From the NCBI RefSeq assembly GCF_004309355.1, contig NZ_BJCC01000036.1, positions 1 through 51,531 of the forward strand: 51,531 nucleotides of DNA, read 5' to 3'. The stretch comes from Enterococcus florum (GTDB taxonomy: Bacteria > Bacillota > Bacilli > Lactobacillales > Enterococcaceae). Under the pieces are notes generated by a model. The model worked only from the letters and a program-made list of their open reading frames with translations. It did no database searches and had not been told where the DNA came from. The translations under genes were made by a program, and so were the position numbers. Of the stretch, positions 1 to 8,682 are shown piece by piece; the first letter of the stretch is position 1; the number at the start of each line of letters is the position of its first letter.

Positions 1-1884
1 GGGTATACGATCCAAACAGTTCCAGCCAACAAAGCAGGCAAGTACAAAGAAGGGATCATCACAGTCACTTATATTTATAAGAAAAACAAAGAAGACGTGG
101 GTAAGACACAAGGAAGTGTCGTGACTAAGTACGTGGATGGATCTGATAATGAAATTGCAGGACGCAACGCTGCAAGTGGAGAAATCGGTACTGCCTATAC
201 GACTATAGAAAAGAAAATCCCAGGATATACTATCATTGAGACTCCTAAAAATGCCAAGGGCAGCTATCAGGAAGGTCTTGTTACTGTCACGTATAGGTAT
301 AAGAAAATAGACGAACAAAGACCAGTGATTCAAGGTACAGTTGCGGTTAAATACGTGGATGAGACTAATAAAGAAATTGCGAAGCAAACAATATACACAG
401 GTAACATCGGTGAATCCTATGCGACGCAAGAAAAAAATATTTCAGGTTATGCGTTGAAGAATGCTTCAAAAAATGCCAAAGGTACGTATCAAGAAGGTGA
501 AATCACCGTAGTTTATACGTATAAGAAAGATACTGTTGAAACACCAATTATTGAGGGGATAGTAGAAGTACGGTATGTGGATCAGAACGAGGTAGATATT
601 GCAGGACGCAACACGCAGAGCGGAGTAGTTGATGAAATGTATGAAACACAACCGAAAATCATTCCAGGATTTTCACTTGAAACGATACCAGACAATGCCA
701 AAGGCAACTATTTAGAAGGAAAAATTACCGTGACATATGTCTATAAAAAAATTAGTGAACCAGAACCGATTTTAGAAGGGACACTGTTAGTCAAGTATGT
801 CGATATAGCAGGTAAAGAATTAGCCAAAAGACAAAAGTATACAGGAATTGTAGGATCGGACTATCAAACTGAAGCAAAAAATATCCCGGGTTATGAACTA
901 AAAACCAGTCCAAAAGAGGCAAATGGAAAATATATCGAGGGGATTATTGAGATTTCTTACGTTTATTCGAGTGTTGAGCTATCACAACCAGTAGTGGAAG
1001 GTACGGTAATCGTTAAATACCTTGATGTATCTGGCAAAGAAATAGCATCTTCCCAAACATTGACTGGTGAAATTGAAACAGAATATGCGGCGAAAGAAAA
1101 AAATATTTTGGGTTATGAACTTGTAACAACACCTGAAAATGCAACAGGAAAGTATCAAGAAGGTACGATCGAAATCGCTTATGTCTATAAAAAGATAGAA
1201 ACACCAACTCCAATCGAAGAAGGCACAGTTCTTGTCAGATATGTCGACGAAAAGGATAAAGAGCTTGTTTTAAGCCAAACTATCACTGGAGAAATTGGTA
1301 CAAATTACGTGACAGAAGCGAAAATGATATCGGGATATATAATAAAAATAACACCGGAAAATGCGAAAGGCAGCTATCAAAAAGAGCCGATCGAGGTGAC
1401 GTATGTTTACAAAAAAGACAACAAACCTGTTGAAAAAGGAAAGGTAATTGTAAAATATCAAGATGAAACAGGAGAACGTTTGACAGATTCAGAGATTATG
1501 ACTGGAGATATCGGCAGCAGCTATGAAACAAAACAAAAAGCAATTGATGGATACACACTCAAAATATCACCAAAAAATGCACGTGGTAAGTATGCAGAAG
1601 AAGCAATTACTGTCTGTTACGTCTATCAAAAGTCAGAGCATGAGAAGAATCAAACGGATGACAAAGATCGTTCAACAACAGTTAAGGACGCCCAAAGCAA
1701 TCAAGGAACTAATCTGATTAAAAAGGAAACACAAGAAACAACGAAAGGAACTTTACCAAAGACAGGTGAGCAAATCAGCCAATGGTGGAAGATGGCAGGA
1801 ATCCTCATCGTAGGATTAGTCAGCCTTTTAGTCGGAAAAAAAATCTGGGAGAAAAGAAAAAAATCAATTAGAAAAACTTTTTAG
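1..1884 (+). CDS. MucBP-repeat LPXTG surface protein (3' part)
   Basis: This is the C-terminal part of a cell-wall-anchored adhesin. The frame is open from base 1, so the real start lies before the window. About seven full MucBP-type repeats of roughly 70 residues plus one partial repeat are visible. Each runs from a G-x-V-x-V-K-Y-x-D strand, through a G-E-I-G-x-x-Y motif and an I-P-G-Y motif, to a closing Y-x-Y-K-K strand. A Thr/Lys/Gln-rich linker follows, then the sortase motif LPKTG (bases 1753-1767), a hydrophobic segment and a basic tail. MucBP domains in lactobacilli and Listeria bind mucin or other host glycans. Sortase anchoring is certain in form; the ligand is inferred from the family. 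The DNA repeats could allow changes in repeat number. Confidence 0.93.
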   Translation, partial: GYTIQTVPANKAGKYKEGIITVTYIYKKNKEDVGKTQGSVVTKYVDGSDNEIAGRNAASGEIGTAYTTIEKKIPGYTIIETPKNAKGSYQEGLVTVTYRYKKIDEQRPVIQGTVAVKYVDETNKEIAKQTIYTGNIGESYATQEKNISGYALKNASKNAKGTYQEGEITVVYTYKKDTVETPIIEGIVEVRYVDQNEVDIAGRNTQSGVVDEMYETQPKIIPGFSLETIPDNAKGNYLEGKITVTYVYKKISEPEPILEGTLLVKYVDIAGKELAKRQKYTGIVGSDYQTEAKNIPGYELKTSPKEANGKYIEGIIEISYVYSSVELSQPVVEGTVIVKYLDVSGKEIASSQTLTGEIETEYAAKEKNILGYELVTTPENATGKYQEGTIEIAYVYKKIETPTPIEEGTVLVRYVDEKDKELVLSQTITGEIGTNYVTEAKMISGYIIKITPENAKGSYQKEPIEVTYVYKKDNKPVEKGKVIVKYQDETGERLTDSEIMTGDIGSSYETKQKAIDGYTLKISPKNARGKYAEEAITVCYVYQKSEHEKNQTDDKDRSTTVKDAQSNQGTNLIKKETQETTKGTLPKTGEQISQWWKMAGILIVGLVSLLVGKKIWEKRKKSIRKTF

Positions 1885-1885
1885 A

Positions 1886-1993
1886 AAGAGCTATTTATAC
1901 GAAGGCAAACGATACAAAGCCCATTGGTGGACAAAGAATAAGAAGCCAACGGATTGCGACGCAACAGGTGTCTGGCGACTGGTAGAAAAGTAA
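1886..1993 (+). pseudogene. Remnant of a chitin-binding module (CBM5/12-like)
   Basis: Immediately after the adhesin stop, a short frame reads YEGKRYKAHWWTKNKKP and later GVWRLVEK before a stop. This is the characteristic end of a CBM5/12 carbohydrate-binding module (Y-x-G-x-x-Y-x-A-x-W-W-T, then G-x-W-x-x-V), as found at the C-terminus of chitinases and lytic chitin monooxygenases. There is no start codon or upstream catalytic domain. It is best read as the tail of a deleted gene, with the adhesin end replacing the lost part. The motif match is visible; the deletion history is inferred. Confidence 0.55.
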
Positions 1994-2055
1994 ATTTTTA
2001 AATAGAATGCAGGTCGTTTAAACAAATAGGCTAAAAAGACAAACAAACCAGGAAA

Positions 2056-2108
2056 ATCCACCCTTTTTACTTCTAAGAATAGATAGAATGGCTAAGAAAA
2101 GGGTGGAT
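2056..2108. repeat. Inverted repeat, 12-bp arms, possible terminator
   Basis: ATCCACCCTTTT at 2056-2067 is complementary to AAAAGGGTGGAT at 2097-2108, with a 29-base loop. It lies after the adhesin and remnant and before the next gene. The tail lacks a clear U-run on the plus strand, so termination is only possible, not shown. Confidence 0.5.
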
Positions 2109-2362
2109 ATCTTTCACCTTAAACATGAAAAAAAGATGATGCTGGTCGGAGCTGTGTCTGACATACGGGCTGTTTTGAGCTCATTTTTCTTTTTCTGTTT
2201 GGCATTTTATAAGAACATCTTTCACAATTGTCTCGTTAAATATAAGATGAAACTATGAATAAACCAGCATTGCAACTTGAAGTTGCTGAAATTCTACCAT
2301 TGATTTCTTGCGAAAAAAGAGAATTCAAGTGAAAATGAATGCCATAGTGAGGAGTGAGAAAA

Positions 2363-2896
2363 ATGTTCCATGAAAAATTGCAAGAGCTTAGAAAAAGTCG
2401 AGGGATGACACAAGAGGAATTGTCTGAAGTATTGGATGTTTCCAGACAGTCGATTTCAAAATATGAGAGCGGGACAGCCGAACCTAGTTTTGAAAAGCTG
2501 CGAATGATTGCCGTCTATTTTGGTGTGTCCTTTGATTATCTGTTAGGAAATGGAGAAAAAGCATCTACTGAAAAAATCGTCGTTAATGAGCGCAGCAACC
2601 GTATCGCTATCATCAGTAAAATCGATGGTGCGATGTCCTCTTATTACAAGTTTAAATTATCCAAAACGGTCTGGAAAAAGAAAGACCAGCCAGCTGCCTT
2701 GTTAATTGGAACGGATTCCACCAATATGCTGGAAGACAATCTGACTGAACTGGCTTGGTACGAAACCGTGGAAGCCGGACAAAAGGAAATTGAAGCCATC
2801 TACGCAGCGATTGCTGCAGGAGAATCGAGCTATGAGCTGCAATATGATGTGGCAGTCAAGAAAAAAGGGCTGCTTGGTGTGCAGGTGGTTCGTTAA
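2363..2896 (+). CDS. XRE-family transcriptional regulator
   Basis: This is a cytosolic DNA-binding regulator of 177 residues. Residues about 5-60 form a Cro/CI-type helix-turn-helix (L-R-K-S-R-G-M-T-Q-E-E-L, then V-S-R-Q-S-I-S-K-Y-E, then P-S-F-E-K-L). The C-terminal 110 residues have no domain I recognise. ATG 2363 is chosen because GAGGAG lies about 9 bases upstream; an in-frame GTG at 2354 sits inside that ribosome site. A terminator follows it and a CPBP protease gene lies next. Such XRE-CPBP neighbours occur in bacteriocin-immunity and stress contexts, but the target here is unknown. Confidence 0.85.
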   Translation: MFHEKLQELRKSRGMTQEELSEVLDVSRQSISKYESGTAEPSFEKLRMIAVYFGVSFDYLLGNGEKASTEKIVVNERSNRIAIISKIDGAMSSYYKFKLSKTVWKKKDQPAALLIGTDSTNMLEDNLTELAWYETVEAGQKEIEAIYAAIAAGESSYELQYDVAVKKKGLLGVQVVR

Positions 2897-2903
2897 GCGC
2901 ACG

Positions 2904-2936
2904 ACACTTCTTGTGGAAACAGAAGAAGTGTTTTTT
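2904..2936 (+). terminator. Rho-independent terminator after the XRE gene
   Basis: A 9-bp stem ACACTTCTT / AAGAAGTGT with a 10-base loop is followed by a T-run, 8 bases after the stop of the XRE gene. Confidence 0.8.
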
Positions 2937-2965
2937 CACATTCACCAGCAAGAAGGAGAGTTATA

Positions 2966-3826
2966 ATGAAAAATCGTTCGTTTTTTAAGCGATTGAACGG
3001 ATATGCGGCGTTTTTGGGGAGAATCCTTGTCGTGATGATTGTTTATGGGATTGCAGCAGTTGTGTATGAAGAGGTTCTTATAGTGAGTGAGAAATTGCCT
3101 TCTATTATAGCCGTCACTTTAGCGGTTTTCGCTCAACTTTTTATTTGTTTAATGGGCTTCTTTTGGGGCGCCAGAGATGAGAAAAAAACATTGAAGAGCT
3201 ATGGGATCTACTGGCAGCCACAGGATTGGTCAAAACTGCTCTTAGGATTGGGAATGGGTGCGGCCGCAATTTTGGTGATCTGTGTACCTTTGTATGCTAG
3301 TGGTATTTTTCATATTTCCCCAGGTCAAGCAGGCAGTGAAAAAATGGCTGTTCAATTCATCTTTTTTACAGGTGTCGGTGTTATCGAAGAATGCTTGTGC
3401 CGCGGGTTTTTATTGCACAGCTTTATCCGATGGGGGTCGCTTCTTGCATTGGTAGTATCTTCTGCACTATTTTCGCTGCTGCATCTCGGCAATCCAGGAA
3501 TCAGTGCTTTGGCGATCCTCAATTTATTTTTAGCAGGCATATTTATGGGAGCTGCGATGCAGGCTGCAAACAGCATTTTTACCGCGATCGGTGTCCATAT
3601 CACATGGAATTGGGTACAAGGTGCGGTGCTGGGAATTCCTGTCAGCGGAACAAACAGTTTAGGATATTTTTTAACAGAATCTGCCAATGCTCAGCCTTTG
3701 TTCACTGGTGGGACTTTCGGTGTGGAAGGATCGATCATCTGCACGATGGGATTAACACTATTTAGCGCAGGTTTACTGATCTCTATGCGGCGTTCAGGAA
3801 AAAAGCTTTTTTTGCAAGAGGACTAA
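2966..3826 (+). CDS. CPBP-family intramembrane metalloprotease
   Basis: This is a polytopic membrane protein of 286 residues with the three motifs of the CPBP (CAAX protease and bacteriocin-processing) family. They are EECLCR (EExxxR), FSLLH (FxxxH) and HITWN (HxxxN). About eight hydrophobic segments are visible. The ATG is preceded by AAGGAGAG. Family members cleave substrates within the membrane, and some give self-immunity to bacteriocins; no bacteriocin precursor is visible nearby. All three motifs are intact, so it should be active. Confidence 0.88.
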   Translation: MKNRSFFKRLNGYAAFLGRILVVMIVYGIAAVVYEEVLIVSEKLPSIIAVTLAVFAQLFICLMGFFWGARDEKKTLKSYGIYWQPQDWSKLLLGLGMGAAAILVICVPLYASGIFHISPGQAGSEKMAVQFIFFTGVGVIEECLCRGFLLHSFIRWGSLLALVVSSALFSLLHLGNPGISALAILNLFLAGIFMGAAMQAANSIFTAIGVHITWNWVQGAVLGIPVSGTNSLGYFLTESANAQPLFTGGTFGVEGSIICTMGLTLFSAGLLISMRRSGKKLFLQED

Positions 3827-3943
3827 GAGCGCCCAATATACCTTTCGAGTTAGAAAATGAACCAGTCAAGAAAAAAGCCCCATTACAGGAAATGATTCCT
3901 TTAAACTTCACTGTAGAAAGTAAAAAAAGTGGGAGGAATCATT

Positions 3944-4147
3944 ATGTTGTTGGAGAAAATAAGAAATATGCTGCGTTTTTTATGGATTGCGTTTGCAGCT
4001 GGTTGTGCGCTGGTCCAAATCGTATTTGAAGATGCTGGAATGATTGAGTTCACGCTCGCAGTGATTGGATTCACCTTGCTTGTTGAAGGGATGGCATTAG
4101 AAGTCGCATTGTATTATGAACGAAAAAAAGAAGAGATTTCTGAATGA
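3944..4147 (+). CDS. Small membrane protein, unknown function
   Basis: A 67-residue protein with two predicted membrane helices (about residues 10-28 and 35-57) and a charged C-terminus. ATG 3944 follows GGGAGGAATC at good spacing. A GTG 15 bases upstream is in frame but overlaps the ribosome site. I do not recognise a family. It is followed by a clear terminator, so it is probably the end of a short transcript. Confidence 0.65.
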   Translation: MLLEKIRNMLRFLWIAFAAGCALVQIVFEDAGMIEFTLAVIGFTLLVEGMALEVALYYERKKEEISE

Positions 4148-4154
4148 TGTTTGA

Positions 4155-4191
4155 AACAGATGGAGGTGTCAAAACCTTCGTCTGTTTTTTT
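4155..4191 (+). terminator. Rho-independent terminator
   Basis: The stem ACAGA-T-GGAGGT pairs with ACCTTC-G-TCTGT (one mismatch, one G-U pair) and is followed by seven T. It lies 8 bases after the small membrane protein gene. Confidence 0.75.
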
Positions 4192-4923
4192 AGCTTCATG
4201 GTTTTCCATTCCTCGGCTTTAAAGCAGTCACGAAAAGGATAAACGTATTTTTCTATCGTCTTTGTGCCTTCGTATTTACCAACAAACAGCGTACCAAATC
4301 GGCACCCAAGCGATAGCAGATTTGTAAGACTAGCAGCAGCTGAATGGTCACGGTGTCATAATCCGTTCATGATTTGCTGTTCAGTGTCTCCAGCTTCAAA
4401 TTGAACAGCTGCTGGGGTGTGTGCAAGGGTATTCTGACATCATTGATTCTTCTTTTCGAAGAGAGGCCTTCTAGATCTCAACTTGTTTCTTTTTCAGCCT
4501 CAAAAAACCTCGTTTCAAGGGATAATGTGTTGAAACGATGGTTTTCTTTTTTTCTCGTTCTCCTGTTGGATGTAACGTGCAGCTTGATTCCTAATGGTTG
4601 GTTCATGAGTGGTTATTTCTATTTTAGGCGAATTGTTCCGGCCGATGATTGCACGATAGCAAAAAAGGCTGACATAATCAAATGCCCTTCTTTGCGTGGA
4701 AGACCGCTAGTTTGAAGAAGAAAGGGGAAGGAGTCAAGTAACGGCTTTGGATTGGCTGCAGACGAGCAATAAAGAGGCATTTGTTTCTTAAATAAGGTCA
4801 AACTGGTGGAAAAGCTCTCTTCACGCAAAAAAACAGAACACGAAGAAAAATGGACACTTTAGGAATAAATGCCATTCCCCTGATTTTCATTCAGTAGAAT
4901 AATCAATGAGAGGGGAAGTAAAG
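4192..4923. other. Long gap without a convincing gene
   Basis: I see no intact gene with a ribosome site here. On the minus strand, about 4200-4345 reads as protein-like sequence (including RFGTLFVGKYEGTKTIEKYV) but has no start, no ribosome site and a limited span. It may be a decayed gene. Short open frames on both strands at 4374-4828 lack ribosome sites and look random. Confidence 0.4.
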
Positions 4924-5235
4924 ATGTTGTGGAACAATCTAAAAGCTTTTTTCAAAGGCACAGGGATACTGGTTCTCTGCATAAGTGTTACCTATCTGTT
5001 GACACCTGATTTAGTGACTCGTTATTTTTATCTGACTGCTTTCTTTTTTATCGTTATTATTGGCTTGTTCTTTTCTTATTTTCGAGTTGCCAAAAAACAG
5101 CAGCAGCGATTTGAGAAAAAAAGGCAACTGCTGATAGAACGCCAAACCGAGCTGCATGATAAATTGATGCACACCCTAGAAGAAATCGAAACAATAAAAA
5201 AAGAGATTCAAAATGTTTCAAAAAATAAAGAATAA
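4924..5235 (+). CDS. Small membrane protein with cytosolic coiled coil
   Basis: A 103-residue protein: two hydrophobic segments (about 10-28 and 35-54), then a highly charged K/E/Q-rich coiled coil from about 58 to the end. ATG 4924 has AGGGGAAG upstream. It lies just before a histidine kinase gene, separated by a promoter candidate, so it may be functionally linked to the two-component system. It is too large and too membrane-bound to be a typical pheromone precursor. The family is unknown to me. Confidence 0.65.
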   Translation: MLWNNLKAFFKGTGILVLCISVTYLLTPDLVTRYFYLTAFFFIVIIGLFFSYFRVAKKQQQRFEKKRQLLIERQTELHDKLMHTLEEIETIKKEIQNVSKNKE

Positions 5236-5256
5236 TAACAAATGCTTAAAAAACAG

Positions 5257-5285
5257 TTGTTTTATAGTCATTTTTGCTTTAGAAT
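5257..5285 (+). promoter_or_regulatory. Sigma-A-type promoter before the histidine kinase
   Basis: TTGTTT at 5257-5262 and TAGAAT at 5280-5285 have a 17-bp spacer, about 30 bases before the kinase start. Confidence 0.5.
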
Positions 5286-5315
5286 TTTATTAAAAATAAG
5301 TAGGATTGTATAATT

Positions 5316-6671
5316 ATGACACCAGATCGAATCTTAGAAATTTTTCTATTCAACGCACTCACTTTTTTGTTTACGAAATGGTTTTCGCTTGAACTATTCA
5401 GCCTTTTTGTAGATAGAAAGGTGACAAGGAAAAAGAAGATTAGTTGCCTTGCCTGTTATCTGCTTTTCGTTGTATTTCCGATCAGTTTAGTTACGGAAAT
5501 CGGAGCAGATGGATTGACCACGGCGCGCTCTAATCTGCTGATGGGTATGATTATTATTTTAGGAGAGCTGTTCTTCTACTTGTATTTGAACAAAGGCCTC
5601 TCTTTCAGAGGTGTCTCAGGCTATTTTATCGTAGAGACTCTTGTTTTATGCTTCAGCCAGATCAGCCTGCTGTTTGTTTTCAAGACCATGGAACAGTTTA
5701 ATCTTGGCTATCCCTGGCCACAGGTACTGACTTATTATATTTGTATGCCTATCGGCTATTTCTTATTCATAAAGCTGCTTTACTCCTTGGAGCTGCGCAC
5801 TCTAATCGACAGTCTATTCGAAACAAGAAAACGAGCGATCCTGTCTACGGTTGGTTTCTTTTTCTTGGCACAGATCAATCTCGTCTTCGAATTTTTTGCG
5901 CCCGAGTTTACCGAGGAATTTCCTTATGGTCATACCTTATTGATTTTCTCGTTGTTTTGTGCGCTGATCGTGTTCGCCAGCTTCTACAAGACGGCACAGA
6001 TTCGGCTGGCAGAAAAGGAAGCCACCTTACTGCAGCAAGAGAATTATGTCCAAAACTTAGAGACGATCCAACGAGAAATGCGCACGCTGCAGCATGACTA
6101 CAAAAACATTCTTTCCGGTCTGTATTTGCAGTCAGAAGAAGGGAACACCGAGGAGATTAAGCATTATTTGAATCAAACCTTGGGTCAGCTGGACGAAAAT
6201 GTAGCCAAGAAGCTCAAAGATACGACTCATTTAAGCAATATCAGAATTTCGCCAGTCAAGAGTATGCTTTTGACGAAGTTGTCAGCGATGGAGCAGCAGG
6301 GAATTCGATTCAATTTGGAGGTCAGTGATCCCATCGAAGAGATCAATATGGAGTTGAATGATTTTGTCCGTTGCTTAGGTATTTTGCTGGATAATGCGAT
6401 GGAAGAGGTCCAGCAGATTCATGATGGGACAGCCAAACTCGACCTGATCCTTAGTAATGAGGCAGAGGATTTGACGATTATTGTCAAAAATCCGACACGA
6501 GAAAAGCCCAAAATCCATAAGATTTGGCAGGAAGGCTTTTCCACGAAGGGCGAAAATCGCGGATTAGGACTCTTCAGCTATCAGCGAATCATACAAAAAT
6601 ATGGACATATTTCAAAGAAAACCTTTGTGCAGGAACATGAATTCGTACAGATGTTAACGATTAAAAACTAG
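5316..6671 (+). CDS. AgrC/FsrC-like sensor histidine kinase (GHKL)
   Basis: A 451-residue membrane sensor kinase. The N-terminal ~225 residues contain about six hydrophobic segments. A coiled linker then leads to the H-box LQHDYKN, with His260 as the likely phosphorylated residue, typical of HPK10 kinases. The N-box is LLDNAMEE and the G-box is RGLGLFSYQ in a GHKL ATPase domain. A LytTR response regulator begins 9 bases downstream. HPK10 kinases usually sense peptide pheromones (Agr, Fsr, Com, Blp), but no AgrB/AgrD-like pair is visible nearby. The signal is therefore unknown. Confidence 0.88.
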   Translation: MTPDRILEIFLFNALTFLFTKWFSLELFSLFVDRKVTRKKKISCLACYLLFVVFPISLVTEIGADGLTTARSNLLMGMIIILGELFFYLYLNKGLSFRGVSGYFIVETLVLCFSQISLLFVFKTMEQFNLGYPWPQVLTYYICMPIGYFLFIKLLYSLELRTLIDSLFETRKRAILSTVGFFFLAQINLVFEFFAPEFTEEFPYGHTLLIFSLFCALIVFASFYKTAQIRLAEKEATLLQQENYVQNLETIQREMRTLQHDYKNILSGLYLQSEEGNTEEIKHYLNQTLGQLDENVAKKLKDTTHLSNIRISPVKSMLLTKLSAMEQQGIRFNLEVSDPIEEINMELNDFVRCLGILLDNAMEEVQQIHDGTAKLDLILSNEAEDLTIIVKNPTREKPKIHKIWQEGFSTKGENRGLGLFSYQRIIQKYGHISKKTFVQEHEFVQMLTIKN

Positions 6672-6680
6672 GAGAAATGA

Positions 6681-7442
6681 ATGGTAGCCATCTATATTTG
6701 TGAAGACAATCTGATTTTTCAGCAAGAAGTCAAGCGGACGATCGAGAATTACTTGATGATCCAGGCCTATAACATGCACGTTGCTTTGGCGACGGCGGAT
6801 CCTCAAGCACTATTAGAGGAGATCCATGAAGGAAATGAACGCAGTATTTACTTTTTGGATGTTGATTTAAAACATGAATCGATGAACGGCTTTGATTTAG
6901 GTAAGCAGATTCGACAATTGGATACAAGAGGCTTTATCATCTTCATCACAGACCACAGCGAATTGCTGGCTGAAACCTTCAAGTTTCGTTTAGAGGCGAT
7001 GGATTATATCATCAAAGGGGACTTGGAAAACATCCAGAAGCGAGTTTGCGAATGCCTGGACAGTGCCAAGGATCGGTTGGATGCCGAACAAAAAGAAACT
7101 CGACGGTACCTGCCCATCAAAAGCAACAATGAACGGTTTTATATTCCAATTGAAGACATCTACTTTATTGAAACGTCTCCTCACCAACACAAAGTCGCTT
7201 TGTATGCGGAGGATCAACAAATAGAATTTTTTGGGATTTTGAATAAGCTTGAAGACGAGCTGGGCGAAAGCTTTATCCGAGTCCATCGATCCTATTTAGT
7301 CAACAGTAAAAAAATCACACGTATCGACTTTAAAGCACGGATGATTCATTTTGAAGACGAATTGAGCTGTCCGTTTACCCGCTCTATGAAAAACGAGCTA
7401 AAAACATTGGAAGCAAAAGAAGGTTTAGCGAATTCTCGCTGA
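6681..7442 (+). CDS. AgrA/FsrA-like LytTR response regulator
   Basis: A 253-residue regulator. Residues 1-125 form a receiver with acidic pocket E8-D9 and phospho-acceptor Asp60 (Y-F-L-D-V-D-L). Residues about 140-240 form a LytTR DNA-binding domain (FIRVHRSYLVN is characteristic). It starts 9 bases after the kinase stop with GGAGAAATGA as ribosome site and is surely co-transcribed. LytTR regulators of this type bind paired 9-bp sites upstream of targets; I did not find an obvious pair here. Confidence 0.9.
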   Translation: MVAIYICEDNLIFQQEVKRTIENYLMIQAYNMHVALATADPQALLEEIHEGNERSIYFLDVDLKHESMNGFDLGKQIRQLDTRGFIIFITDHSELLAETFKFRLEAMDYIIKGDLENIQKRVCECLDSAKDRLDAEQKETRRYLPIKSNNERFYIPIEDIYFIETSPHQHKVALYAEDQQIEFFGILNKLEDELGESFIRVHRSYLVNSKKITRIDFKARMIHFEDELSCPFTRSMKNELKTLEAKEGLANSR

Positions 7443-7680
7443 GCCTTTTTTAGTCTTATAAATTTTTGAGTCGTTCGCCAGATTCGTCTTAAATCAGCTG
7501 TCCTTATTCTTAGAACCCAAAGAATAAAAAGAACGAAATACTGAATCGTTCAAATGGAAGGTTGATACTCCTGAAAATTCTAACCAATCAACCGCTCCGA
7601 TCCACGAGCTATTTGTCATTGGAAGGATAGAAAAAACATCCAATAGAAAACGGCTGAGTTCGATTATCCAAAAATAAATA

Positions 7681-7708
7681 GAGACCGTGACATCACTGTC
7701 ATAGTCTC
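7681..7708 (-). terminator. Hairpin after the DUF6440-like remnant
   Basis: GAGAC-CG-TGACA-TCAC-TGTCA-TA-GTCTC forms a nested stem. On the minus strand it is followed by TATTTATTTTT, suiting a terminator of the small minus-strand gene. The preceding stretch 7443-7680 holds nothing I can identify. Confidence 0.5.
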
Positions 7709-7718
7709 CTAAATAATA

Positions 7719-7896
7719 CTACTTGATTTCCGAAACAGGTGTAACGATTAATGTGCCATCAGGATTGTACAATGGGCTGATTCCTGTTTTTTGGGAACCA
7801 CAAATAGTTTACGCCTGTTTCACGGTCAATCACCACTGAGCCCCAACCTACCACTTTCTTTGTAGCCAAAACAAACCGTTCCTCATTGTTATTCAT
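7719..7896 (-). pseudogene. Frameshifted small DUF6440-like gene
   Basis: On the minus strand a start at 7896 follows a good GAGGAGG ribosome site and reads MNNNEERFVLATKKVV, then IDRETGVNYLWFP, before stopping early at 7759. Moving one base forward at the run of six A restores KTGISPLYNPDGTLIVTPV and a stop at 7719. The joined product of about 58 residues has the pattern of DUF6440 (V-D-x-E-T-G-V-N-Y-L, then L-x-P-L-x-x-x-D-G). A one-base indel in a homopolymer is the simplest explanation; a sequencing error cannot be excluded. The function of DUF6440 is unknown. Confidence 0.6.
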
Positions 7897-7942
7897 GTTA
7901 TTTCCTCCTCAAAATAATAGTTTTCACTTTCGAAGTGTCTTG

Positions 7943-8545
7943 CTAAGTTCTTTTTCGTTTATAAAAAGCAATTTCTCGAGCAAGCAGAGAAGGGCTGCCT
8001 TCTTCTTGCCTTAAAAGAATGTTAAGCGGTTTTGTTACGGACAATCCCAATGCACGTTTTGTATAAAAAGAAAGGCGAATGTGAAAATAATTGATGTATT
8101 CAATTATTGAGAACAAGTAGATAAATAAAGCAATCGCATATTCTAAAAGGGATGTCTGTGTGCGAATCAACAGAAATAGCGGGATATACAAGACGAACAA
8201 GCCAAGTACCCCTAGATTAAGCATGGAGTAAAGCCGACCGATTTGCTTCTTAGACAACGCCCTTTTTCGTTGAAGACGGTTCAACAGATTGTACCAATAG
8301 AAAGAACCGATCAACAAAAGAATACACAGCAGAAGAACTGGATAAAAGGACACCCAATTCAATTGGTAAGGCAAAAGCTGAAGAAAGCTCACTTGTCCGG
8401 CGGAAAAAGCCTCCAGCTGTCCAAACCTCATTTGCACAACACTGGTCAGTGCCATGTACAAAAATAGGATAAGCAGCGCATTGATGAATTCCCACTTCGC
8501 TAAATAGACCAATTCTTCTTTTCCTTTACGCTTTTTAACAGCCAT
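7943..8545 (-). CDS. Polytopic membrane protein, unknown
   Basis: A 200-residue protein with about four hydrophobic segments and Lys/Arg-rich ends (start M-A-V-K-K-R-K-G-K, end F-Y-K-R-K-R-T). The start at 8545 has TTGGAGGTC upstream on the minus strand. I recognise no family. It lies between the DUF6440-like remnant and a CPBP protease gene, both also on the minus strand. The gaps are wide enough that separate transcripts are possible. Confidence 0.75.
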   Translation of the reverse strand: MAVKKRKGKEELVYLAKWEFINALLILFLYMALTSVVQMRFGQLEAFSAGQVSFLQLLPYQLNWVSFYPVLLLCILLLIGSFYWYNLLNRLQRKRALSKKQIGRLYSMLNLGVLGLFVLYIPLFLLIRTQTSLLEYAIALFIYLFSIIEYINYFHIRLSFYTKRALGLSVTKPLNILLRQEEGSPSLLAREIAFYKRKRT

Positions 8546-8682
8546 TGTTCTTGACCTCCAATCTAAGTCTCATTTTTAGGAAAATCAAACGTAAAACGAT
8601 TTTTGCTGTTCACATAAGGATATGCTCATTCACTATTTTTAATTTATGCTGAAACGAGCAAATACTCGAACACTCATTTTTA

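Noticed and set aside
4374-4715. Plus-strand frame of 113 codons in the 4.2-4.9 kb gap
   Set aside because: No ribosome site, no recognisable motif, and composition like non-coding DNA.
5316-7442. The two-component system as controller of the fibre locus
   Set aside because: Only proximity suggests it; the switch and terminators lie between, and no paired LytTR site was found before 12478.
7830-7850. Programmed -1 frameshift at A-AAA-AAC in the DUF6440-like gene
   Set aside because: The heptamer is in the right phase, but the -1 frame does not continue the protein; the needed change is +1. A plain indel is simpler.
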